This document shows positions 1 to 6,045 of a DNA stretch of 44,864 bases, piece by piece. The first letter of the stretch is position 1. Each line of letters begins with the position of its first letter. The notes beneath the pieces are model-generated. The model was not told the origin of the DNA. It searched no databases and saw nothing but the letters and a program-made list of their open reading frames with translations. The translations under genes and the position numbers were made by a program. This DNA comes from RGIG6919 sp045531905 (GTDB taxonomy: Bacteria > Bacillota > Clostridia > Lachnospirales > Lachnospiraceae): assembly GCA_045531905.1 (NCBI GenBank), contig JAZSEY010000014.1:1-44864 (forward strand), in the 5' to 3' direction.

Positions 1-135
1 AATCAAGCATAGTTTAGTGATAAAAGGGTAAATTTTATAAAAACTAAAAGTACAACAAACTATTCTACTTTCTAAAATACTAATGAAAATAAACTTTTGT
101 ATTATAAGGAAAGTGGGTGAAGAGAGGTGTTAAAG

Positions 136-1251
136 GTGAAATTAGATTGGATAGAATTTGAAAACTTAAGAACAGGGTTGAAGATTGAAAAGGTGTCATT
201 CAATGAGGATATTACTTTATTAGTTGGATTATCAGGAGTTGGAAAAACACAAATTTTGAATGCTGTAGAATATTCTTTGAAATTAGCAATTAATAAGAAT
301 TTGAGATTAGAACCATATGACGTTAGTATGGGTTTTCATATTGGCGATAAAGAGTATGTTTGGTCATATAGGATTGAGCAAGATATAAAAGAAGATTTTA
401 TCGAGTCTAAAGAAATAAAGTATGCATTTACATGTGAAGAGTTATTCGAAAATGGTAAAAATATTATAAGTAGAAAACTTGATAGTGTACGAGTGATTGG
501 TTATGATAAAATTCCTACACCTAAAAAAGATGAAAGTTTGTTGGTTCAGTATTCCGAGGATGATTTTATTAGACCAATAATTGTTGAAATGTCAAAGTTA
601 TATCCGATTGAGATAGAAATGGATGTTCGTGGAGCTATAGATAGAGAAAGTTTTAATATGTTTAAGGCGAAGGTAAAAGAAATTATTCAAAATAGTGATA
701 AGCCTAGTTTTGAAAAATTTTCACATCTACCTGTTCCAATTAAATTATATATTACTAAAGAGTATTATCCAGAAATGTTTGCTCATATTTTTTCAGCTGT
801 AAAAGAGTTATTTTATGAGATAAATGACATAGATATAGTTGAGGATGCTGTAAGAGACATATCAATGGTTGGTATTGATGTATACGGTAAGAACTTAAAG
901 CAACACGAAATATCAAATGGTATGTTAAAGACGATATATTATGTTGTTGAGTTGATTACAATGTCAGAAAATTCATTAGTTTTGATAGATGAATTTGAAA
1001 ATGGTTTAGGTGTAAATTGTATTGATGTTTTAGCAGAAATTTTACTTAATGAGAGAAAGGACTTACAATTTATAATTACAAGTCATCATCCAAAAATAAT
1101 TAATCAAATTTCAAATAGAAAGTGGAAAATTGTTGAAAGAGATATTGCTCTGGTAAGAAATCTTACTGCAGAGGAATATGGAATATCACATAGTCAGCAT
1201 GATGCTTATTTTAATCTATTAAATAGATGGGAGTATGAAGGGAAAATTTAG
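136..1251 (+). CDS. AAA15/OLD-like ATPase of a putative two-gene defence module
   Basis: Predicted soluble P-loop ATPase of 371 aa. The Walker A motif GLSGVGKT is at residues 31-38, right after a short N-terminal beta region, as in SMC/RecF/OLD-like ATPases. An ABC-signature-like ISNGMLK is near residue 260, the Walker B segment LVLIDEFENG is near 281-288 (D285, E286), and the switch segment TSHH is near 315-318. I chose the GTG at 136 because GAGAGG lies about 8 bases upstream; the in-frame GTG at 127 has no sensible spacing. The stop codon directly abuts the ATG of the next gene, so the two are translationally coupled. Base composition is clearly more AT-rich than the housekeeping genes further right, which suggests transfer. 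ATPases of this type paired with TOPRIM-like effectors act in phage defence (OLD, PARIS, AbiL-like). The exact family cannot be assigned from sequence alone. Confidence 0.8.
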   Translation: MKLDWIEFENLRTGLKIEKVSFNEDITLLVGLSGVGKTQILNAVEYSLKLAINKNLRLEPYDVSMGFHIGDKEYVWSYRIEQDIKEDFIESKEIKYAFTCEELFENGKNIISRKLDSVRVIGYDKIPTPKKDESLLVQYSEDDFIRPIIVEMSKLYPIEIEMDVRGAIDRESFNMFKAKVKEIIQNSDKPSFEKFSHLPVPIKLYITKEYYPEMFAHIFSAVKELFYEINDIDIVEDAVRDISMVGIDVYGKNLKQHEISNGMLKTIYYVVELITMSENSLVLIDEFENGLGVNCIDVLAEILLNERKDLQFIITSHHPKIINQISNRKWKIVERDIALVRNLTAEEYGISHSQHDAYFNLLNRWEYEGKI

Positions 1252-1950
1252 ATGAATTACTATTTTTTACTTGAAGATGAAAAATCGTTTATAAAAGTAT
1301 TACCAGAATGGTTTTCATATATGGGTTTTTCGAATGCTAGAGTGCCAGATATTTCGTACGTCACCCAAGATTCTTACGTTTTGCAAAGTGGACAAGGGGT
1401 TACGCAACTAATTACACGAGTATTGTTTCAAACTATAGATACATTAGTTAATAACCAAGGAAAGATAGACGAGTTGATAATACTATTAGATTCAGAAGAA
1501 TATGACGCAGATTTTAGGAAAAAACAGGTATTAGATTTAATAGAAGAATATATAAAAAATAATAATTTGAGTATTGATTTTTCGTACAAAGTGTTTGTGT
1601 GTAACCATTGTTTTGAAACGTGGCTTTTAGGAAATGGTACTTTGTATCCCCCAATTAGACCAAATGATGATTTTCAGAAGTACTATGACGCATATAATAT
1701 TCAATTAAATGATCCTGAGAAGATGACTCCTCCCGAGGGTGTTGATGAAACTATTGGGAATTATCATTTTCATTATTTACATGAGATGTGTAGACATAAT
1801 AAGATTCGATATAGTAAGAAGAAACCTATGAATTTAGCGACAGAACAGTACTTTAAAGAAATTGTTGCTAGAGTACATACGACCAATGATTTACCATCTT
1901 TTTTGGAATTTTATAACTATTTCATCAATTTGCAAGCCGAGCATGTTTAA
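1252..1950 (+). CDS. Putative TOPRIM/RloB-DUF4276-like effector partner of the ATPase
   Basis: A 232 aa soluble protein whose ATG follows the ATPase stop codon with no gap. It has the spaced acidic pattern expected of TOPRIM-like nucleases: an N-terminal beta strand ending in LLEDE (residues 6-10), a hydrophobic strand with LILLDSEEYD near 76-85, and a later segment CNHCFETWLLGNG near 117-129, which resembles the conserved FExWLL stretch of RloB/DUF4276 proteins. The C-terminal part, with KKKPMNLATEQYF and LPSFLEFYNYF, also fits that group. It probably acts with the upstream ATPase as a nuclease or other effector. I see no close match to a named defence protein, and the nuclease activity is inferred from pattern only. 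It could also be a plain DUF4276-like protein without catalytic activity. Confidence 0.6.
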   Translation: MNYYFLLEDEKSFIKVLPEWFSYMGFSNARVPDISYVTQDSYVLQSGQGVTQLITRVLFQTIDTLVNNQGKIDELIILLDSEEYDADFRKKQVLDLIEEYIKNNNLSIDFSYKVFVCNHCFETWLLGNGTLYPPIRPNDDFQKYYDAYNIQLNDPEKMTPPEGVDETIGNYHFHYLHEMCRHNKIRYSKKKPMNLATEQYFKEIVARVHTTNDLPSFLEFYNYFINLQAEHV

Positions 1951-2310
1951 TATTGAGAATACTATGTAATGATTTGCAAATAGGTTGTTTGTGATTTACA
2001 CTAAGATACACTTTACAGAAACGGTGACTGACATGGGCTGTGGTTTGGTGTGGTTTGTCTGCTATAAGACCCGCGTAAGTCCCAATTGGCTCTAAACCCT
2101 TGATTTTACGGGACTTCAACGCTTCTATCCAGGAAGCAGCTGACGCTGGTAAGTTCTAGATAGTGAGCAATGCAAATTCATAGCATATTGCTTGTGCAAG
2201 TTTACTTGCAAACAAGCGATAATGCTTATGAATTTATAGTGCGAATGCACGTGACTGAGTCGAAGCGAAGCGGAGATGAAGTCGCATTGCGAATGTAATA
2301 AATGAAAGTG
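1951..2310. other. Gene-poor, hairpin-rich stretch after the ATPase/TOPRIM pair
   Basis: About 360 bases with no convincing gene. It contains a 7-base inverted repeat (AAGTCCC at 2077-2083 and GGGACTT at 2110-2116), a long imperfect hairpin at 2174-2235, and a purine-rich stretch with repeated GCGAATG and GCGAAGCG words around 2241-2298. This is the kind of sequence found at junctions of integrated elements, but no integrase, transposase or clean direct repeats were found in the window. Its nature is undecided. Confidence 0.45.
2174..2235. repeat. Long imperfect inverted repeat (hairpin)
   Basis: The outer arms AAATTCATA (2174-2182) and TATGAATTT (2227-2235) pair. The middle pairs imperfectly, and the tip is a perfect hairpin, TGCAAG (2195-2200) with CTTGCA (2205-2210) around TTTA. 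There is no T-run after it, so it is not a typical terminator. It may be a small structured RNA, a MITE-like remnant or a recombination site. Confidence 0.55.
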
Positions 2311-2362
2311 AAGTTAGACACGTCATATTGAGCAAAATGCTCATGACGTGTCTAACTTTTTT
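2311..2362 (+). terminator. Very strong Rho-independent terminator
   Basis: A perfect 16-base arm pair (2311-2326 with 2343-2358) continues after a 3-base bulge into GAGCA/TGCTC around AAA, and is followed by a run of T. It closes transcription from the region of the ATPase/TOPRIM pair. The stem is unusually long for this genome. Confidence 0.85.
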
Positions 2363-2433
2363 GTGTTTGAGGGGAGAGACTTTCTAAACTTTATTGTAAT
2401 TTATCTAAATAGGGTATATTAATAACCAAAGAT

Positions 2434-2569
2434 GATTATGATTTGTCGGATTCATAATCGGAGGTTCCGCCGTAAGTATGGTTCACTTACACCGAATAGG
2501 CGATGCCGAAAAAAGAGAACCATTATAAAGATGATAAATGCTTCTGGTGTGAGCCGGAAGCATTTTTCT
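2434..2569 (+). ncRNA. Candidate structured RNA with pseudoknot and own terminator
   Basis: Sequence between two terminators that folds compactly. Hairpin 1 is GATTATGA (2434-2441) with TCATAATC (2452-2459). Helix 2 is CGCC (2468-2471) with GGCG (2499-2502) and encloses hairpin 3, GTAAGT (2472-2477) with ACTTAC (2485-2490). The 7-base loop of hairpin 3, ATGGTTC (2478-2484), is exactly complementary to GAACCAT at 2517-2523, giving a pseudoknot. A terminator follows at 2537-2569. The weak TATATT at 2415-2420 could be its -10 box. I recognise no known riboswitch or small-RNA class. It could be a stand-alone sRNA or a regulatory leader. The putative promoter of the next operon lies after its terminator, which favours the stand-alone reading. 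Confidence 0.5.
2537..2569 (+). terminator. Rho-independent terminator of the structured element
   Basis: AATGCTTC (2537-2544) pairs with GAAGCATT (2557-2564), extended by TGG/CCG, with the loop TGTGAG followed by TTTCTTTT. It is a good intrinsic terminator 110 bases before the LytTR gene. Confidence 0.8.
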
Positions 2570-2578
2570 TTTCCTAGT

Positions 2579-2631
2579 GCAACTTACCCCTTAATTTGTG
2601 TCACTTACCTTGCCTGGTATTGCATTAAAAT
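2579..2631 (+). promoter_or_regulatory. Probable LytTR operator (two direct repeats) and promoter
   Basis: GCAACTTACC (2579-2588) and GTCACTTACC (2600-2609) are direct repeats exactly 21 bases apart, two helical turns. That is the known geometry of LytTR-domain binding sites. The second repeat covers the place of a -35 box, and an extended -10-like TGCATTAAAAT lies at 2621-2631. The downstream gene encodes a LytTR protein, so autoactivation is the simple reading. This is inferred from pattern. Confidence 0.55.
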
Positions 2632-2678
2632 CCAGTGCTTGTTAAAATCACAGCATATCATACGCATGGGAGGAAACA

Positions 2679-3128
2679 ATGAAATACACCATGAATCATA
2701 TATCTACCGGTGAGGATGAGGTAATCGTGAATTATCTTGCCATGACGCCGGAGATAGAGAGAATCGTTAATTTCATAAAGGGAGAACAGGCAAAACTTGT
2801 AGGCTGGAAGGATAAGGAGCAGAAGGTGATAGACATAAAATCCATACTTTACATAGAGACTGTGGATGGAAACACCTTTGCATATACAGAGACGGATGTG
2901 TTGAAGTTAGATTATACATTGGCACAGCTGGAGCAATTGCTAAATGATATCAATTTCTTTCGATGCAGCAAGTCTATGATTATCAATATTGATAAGGTGG
3001 ATAGTCTGAAGAGTTTGCCATCTAATCGTATAGACGCACAGATGGTGAACGGGGAGCACATCATCATTTCCCGTACCTACGCAGCGGATTTTAGAAGAAT
3101 ACTTAGGAAAGGAGCACAACATGGATAA
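2679..3128 (+). CDS. LytTR-domain transcriptional regulator
   Basis: A 149 aa DNA-binding protein without a receiver domain. The C-terminal two thirds is a LytTR domain: IDIKSILYIETVDGNTFAYTE, then the helix LDYTLAQLEQLL, the FFRCSKSMIINIDKVDSLKS segment, and a final IIISRTYAADFRRILR helix. GGGAGG lies 5 bases before the ATG. It overlaps the next gene (DUF3021) by 8 bases, and an ABC exporter follows. This LytTR-DUF3021-ABC order is common in Firmicutes, where the regulator controls the exporter and is thought to be restrained by the DUF3021 membrane partner. The direct repeats at 2579-2609 are its likely binding site. Confidence 0.88.
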   Translation: MKYTMNHISTGEDEVIVNYLAMTPEIERIVNFIKGEQAKLVGWKDKEQKVIDIKSILYIETVDGNTFAYTETDVLKLDYTLAQLEQLLNDINFFRCSKSMIINIDKVDSLKSLPSNRIDAQMVNGEHIIISRTYAADFRRILRKGAQHG

Positions 3129-3588
3129 ATCAAATGGATTAACCAAATTAGAGAGATATTTGTTAGAGGAAATTAGGGTGGAATTTAAAGCCTGTATCTA
3201 TTTCTTCTGTTATTTGTTTTATTACAGTCTGTATAAGCTCCTTGGAGGCGATACTAGTGCTAATATCATACATATGGCAGAAATGATTTTTCTGACATAT
3301 GGTATGTGCTATCTTCAGATTTACATCATGAAGAATTTTGATGAGGGTGAGGAGTTTAAACTGAGAGAACTGTTGCTGAGTATGGTGTGCAGTGGGATTT
3401 ACACACTGGTATCCTGGTTTTGTAATTGGTTTGATGGAAATGTATCAGCCACTGTAGGTTTTTCCTTATATGTAATTTTGGCTTATGTATGTGGATTTTT
3501 GGTATATAAAATCAGAAGAACACTAGAATCCAAGGCTTTAAATGAAGAGTTGAAAGCATTCAAGGGGAGGGGAGAAACAAATGAGTAG
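3121..3588 (+). CDS. DUF3021 family membrane protein
   Basis: A 155 aa protein with four predicted membrane segments (about residues 23-42, 52-68, 83-100 and 110-128) and a charged C-terminal tail. It begins inside the end of the LytTR gene and overlaps the next ATPase gene by 8 bases, so the genes are translationally coupled. DUF3021 proteins regularly accompany stand-alone LytTR regulators and are thought to act as their membrane-bound inhibitors. The role here is inferred from that pairing. Confidence 0.78.
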   Translation: MDKSNGLTKLERYLLEEIRVEFKACIYFFCYLFYYSLYKLLGGDTSANIIHMAEMIFLTYGMCYLQIYIMKNFDEGEEFKLRELLLSMVCSGIYTLVSWFCNWFDGNVSATVGFSLYVILAYVCGFLVYKIRRTLESKALNEELKAFKGRGETNE

Positions 3589-4405
3589 GGTAATTGAGAT
3601 TGAGAATTTGACAAAATCTTATGGCAAGCACAGAGGTGCAGAGAATGTAACATTTTCTGTAGAAGAGGGGGACATCTTTGGATTTCTGGGACCCAATGGA
3701 GCCGGTAAAAGCACCACGATTCGCTCGATGCTTGGATTGATACAATTTGAAAAGGGCAACGTTAGAATTCTTGGCAAGGAGCTTAAGAGTGCCAAAGAAG
3801 AGATACTTTCTCAGGTGGGCTACATGCCATCAGAGGCTATGTTTTATCCGGATATGAAAGTGAAGGATGTCATTAAAATGGCTGCCGATATACGGAAACT
3901 TGACTGCAAAGAGGAGGCGGCCATGCTCTGCGAGAGATTGAAAATGGATACTGAAAAAAGGATTCATGAACTTTCTTTAGGTAATCGAAAGAAGGTAAGT
4001 ATTGTATGTGCTATGCAACACAAACCAAAGCTATTTGTATTTGATGAACCAACCAGTGGTTTGGACCCGCTTATGCAAACTGAGTTCTTTCAGCTGATTC
4101 AGGAGTATGTTGAAAAGGGTGCTACCTGTATGCTTTCTACCCATGTGCTGTCCGAGGTCAAGAATTATTGCAAAAATGTTGCCATCATGCGAGAAGGTAA
4201 GTTGATTAAGGTAGATACTGTGGCAGAGATAACCAAGACCAATGCCAAGAGAATCAAAATGCTTCGAGACGGCAAACAAGAGGATTTCTTATATCAGGGA
4301 GATTTGAATAAAATTGCAGATGAATTGGTTGGTCATAATATAGAAGATATCTTAATTGAGGATCCATCCCTAGATGAGATATTTATGCATTATTATGAGA
4401 AATAG
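3581..4405 (+). CDS. ABC transporter ATP-binding protein
   Basis: Complete 274 aa nucleotide-binding subunit. Walker A is GPNGAGKST at 37-45, the Q-loop region is QVGYMPSE, the signature is a divergent LSLGNRKK near 131-138 (LSGGQ in most relatives), Walker B is LFVFDEP with D155/E156, and the switch histidine is in STHVLSE. It is of the ABC-2 exporter type and works with the permease encoded 11 bases downstream. The substrate is unknown; LytTR-linked exporters often handle antimicrobial peptides or lipids. Confidence 0.9.
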   Translation: MSRVIEIENLTKSYGKHRGAENVTFSVEEGDIFGFLGPNGAGKSTTIRSMLGLIQFEKGNVRILGKELKSAKEEILSQVGYMPSEAMFYPDMKVKDVIKMAADIRKLDCKEEAAMLCERLKMDTEKRIHELSLGNRKKVSIVCAMQHKPKLFVFDEPTSGLDPLMQTEFFQLIQEYVEKGATCMLSTHVLSEVKNYCKNVAIMREGKLIKVDTVAEITKTNAKRIKMLRDGKQEDFLYQGDLNKIADELVGHNIEDILIEDPSLDEIFMHYYEK

Positions 4406-4416
4406 GAGGTGCGGGT

Positions 4417-5208
4417 ATGCCAACGATATTTAAGCATGAAATGAAATTATTATATAAAACACTGTTAATTTGGACCTTGGCAGTTGGGGGAATGTGCTTT
4501 GTTTGTATCTTGCTCTTCAACTCCATGAAGGAGGAAATGTCGGGAATGGCTGAGAGTTTTTCACAGATGGGGGCTTTTGCGGATGCATTTGGTATGAGTC
4601 AGTTAAGCATTGCAACGCTTGAAGGTTTCTATTCCACAGAGGTGGGAACGGTACATAGTCTTGGTGCCGCGATGTTTGCTGCTATTATCAGTATGATTAT
4701 GTTGTCAAAGGAAGAGGATGGACATACCAGTGAGTTCTTATTCACGCTTCCTGTGTCTAGGGCAAAGGTGATGACTGCCAAGCTTCTGGCTGTTATCACA
4801 AATATAATTGTGTTCAATGCAATTACGGTGGGTGCATATACATTGGGCATCGTTATTTTAGGTGAGGATATAGACTTTCAAAGATTCTTCCTGTATCATG
4901 GAATGCAGTTCCTTATGCATCTTGAAATAGCAGGAATCTGCTTCGGGTTATCAGCATTTATGCGGAAGAATAAACTCGGTTTGGGGCTTGGAATCGTAAT
5001 GATATTTTATGCCTATGATTTGATGGCTAGGGTAATACCGGATTTGTCAGATTATAAGTTGCTTAGTCCATATGCTTATTCCAATGCGGCAGATATATTT
5101 AGTACTGGAGAGGTTGCAGTGTCAGCATTGGTTCTAGGAATGATTGTTATGGTAGTATGTGTGATTGCTGCTTACGTGAGATATGGGAAACGTGACTTGG
5201 CAGCGTAG
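4417..5208 (+). CDS. ABC-2 type permease
   Basis: A 263 aa integral membrane protein with about six hydrophobic segments, the first at residues 17-38 (LIWTLAVGGMCFVCILLF) and the last near 231-254. It contains the ABC-2 style motif KEEDGHTSEFLFTLPVSRAKVMTAK between segments 2 and 3, which contacts the ATPase. AGGAGG precedes the ATG. It is the last gene of the LytTR-DUF3021-ABC operon and no clear terminator follows it. Confidence 0.88.
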   Translation: MPTIFKHEMKLLYKTLLIWTLAVGGMCFVCILLFNSMKEEMSGMAESFSQMGAFADAFGMSQLSIATLEGFYSTEVGTVHSLGAAMFAAIISMIMLSKEEDGHTSEFLFTLPVSRAKVMTAKLLAVITNIIVFNAITVGAYTLGIVILGEDIDFQRFFLYHGMQFLMHLEIAGICFGLSAFMRKNKLGLGLGIVMIFYAYDLMARVIPDLSDYKLLSPYAYSNAADIFSTGEVAVSALVLGMIVMVVCVIAAYVRYGKRDLAA

Positions 5209-5232
5209 GATATAGAGAGTGCTTTTGCCGGA

Positions 5233-5293
5233 ATGTAAAGGAAAATAGCATTGTCAAACACCTTTTACATGCGAAAAAAGACCCATGTAAAAG
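5233..5293. promoter_or_regulatory. Inverted repeat with three ATGTAAA-type motifs, possible operator
   Basis: CTTTTACATG (5262-5271) and CATGTAAAAG (5284-5293) form a perfect 10-base inverted repeat with a 12-base spacer. A third related copy, ATGTAAAGG, is at 5233-5241. There is no T-run, so a terminator is unlikely. It sits 60 bases before an XRE regulator gene and may be its operator. TTTACATG recurs at 5995, within the next promoter. Confidence 0.45.
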
Positions 5294-5353
5294 CCCTTTG
5301 ATTGATAAATAGCCTCGCATAACATATGGTGAGGGAGAAAGGAGATGCAGAAA

Positions 5354-5929
5354 ATGAATCTTGGTTCACAAATAAAAAAATATCGCAATGAATTGTCCAT
5401 GTCTCAGGATGAACTGGCAGAAAAAGTATTTGTTTCACGTCAGTCCATTTCTAATTGGGAAAATGACAAGACCTATCCTGATATTAAAAGTTTGCTGCTC
5501 TTAAGTGAAGTTTTCCAAGTGTCCCTTGATCAATTAGTCAAAGGAGATTTAGAAATTATGAAAAAAGAGATTAGTACGCAGGAATTTGTAAAATTTGAAA
5601 AGGATGCTTCGATTATGACAGTATTCTTTCTACTTATGCTGATTACGCCTATCCCATTGGCACACTATTTAGAATGGATTGGGTTGGCGGTGTATCTGGT
5701 AATTTGTGCAATTGGCTTGTACTTTGCGTTTCGTGTAGAGAAGCATAAGAAGAAACACGATATCCAGACATACAAGGAAATTAGTGCATTTATGGAAGGA
5801 AAGAGTCTGGATGAAATTGAAAAGGCAAGAGAATCCGGAAAACGACCATACCAAAAACTGTTACTGGCAGTTGGCTCCGCTATACTTGCGTTGGTTGTAT
5901 GTGGAATGATGACGCTGCTTTTTAGATAG
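5354..5929 (+). CDS. XRE-family regulator with C-terminal membrane segments
   Basis: A 191 aa protein. Residues 1-62 are a classic helix-turn-helix: GSQIKKYRNELSMSQDELAEKVFVSRQSISNWENDKTYPD. This is followed by a linker and then three hydrophobic segments (two close together around residues 83-125 and one at the C-terminus), so the DNA-binding domain is probably membrane-tethered. I chose the ATG at 5354 because AAAGGAG ends 10 bases upstream; the ATG at 5345 leaves only one base. Such XRE-membrane proteins are frequent next to ABC exporters in Firmicutes and probably sense envelope stress or a ligand. The target could be the inverted repeat upstream. Confidence 0.85.
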   Translation: MNLGSQIKKYRNELSMSQDELAEKVFVSRQSISNWENDKTYPDIKSLLLLSEVFQVSLDQLVKGDLEIMKKEISTQEFVKFEKDASIMTVFFLLMLITPIPLAHYLEWIGLAVYLVICAIGLYFAFRVEKHKKKHDIQTYKEISAFMEGKSLDEIEKARESGKRPYQKLLLAVGSAILALVVCGMMTLLFR

Positions 5930-5938
5930 CATGAATAA

Positions 5939-6044
5939 ATGGGGATTTGGTAGAAAATAAGATTATTTGTATGGGGATTTGAGTAAAAAACGTGTTTACA
6001 TGAAAGGGGATTCGGGTTATACTATGCTCTGAGAGGTGATTCGG
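5939..6044 (+). promoter_or_regulatory. Phased GGGGATTYG repeats over a promoter
   Basis: ATGGGGATTTG occurs at 5939-5949 and 5971-5981, AAGGGGATTCG at 6004-6014, and a weaker GGTGATTCG at 6035-6043. The steps are 32, 33 and 29 bases, about three helical turns. A promoter, TTTACA (5995-6000), 17 bases, TATACT (6018-6023), holds the third copy in its spacer, and the last copy overlaps the ribosome binding site of the DUF4143 gene. This looks like a multi-site operator. Confidence 0.5.
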
Positions 6045-6045
6045 T

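Noticed and set aside
1925..2119. 64 aa minus-strand frame after the TOPRIM-like gene
   Set aside because: No recognisable domain, no ribosome site, and it overlaps the end of the + strand gene and an inverted repeat; likely chance.
1..2570. Retron (RT plus msr/msd RNA) beside the ATPase
   Set aside because: No reverse transcriptase is present and the structured element does not have the long paired arms of a retron RNA.
2432..2713. 93 aa + strand frame over the RNA element
   Set aside because: Basic, low-complexity product spanning a pseudoknot, a terminator and the promoter of the next gene; no ribosome binding site. Better explained as structured RNA.
5262..5293. Terminator of the ABC operon
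   Set aside because: The stem is perfect but the loop is long and no T-run follows; kept as a possible operator.
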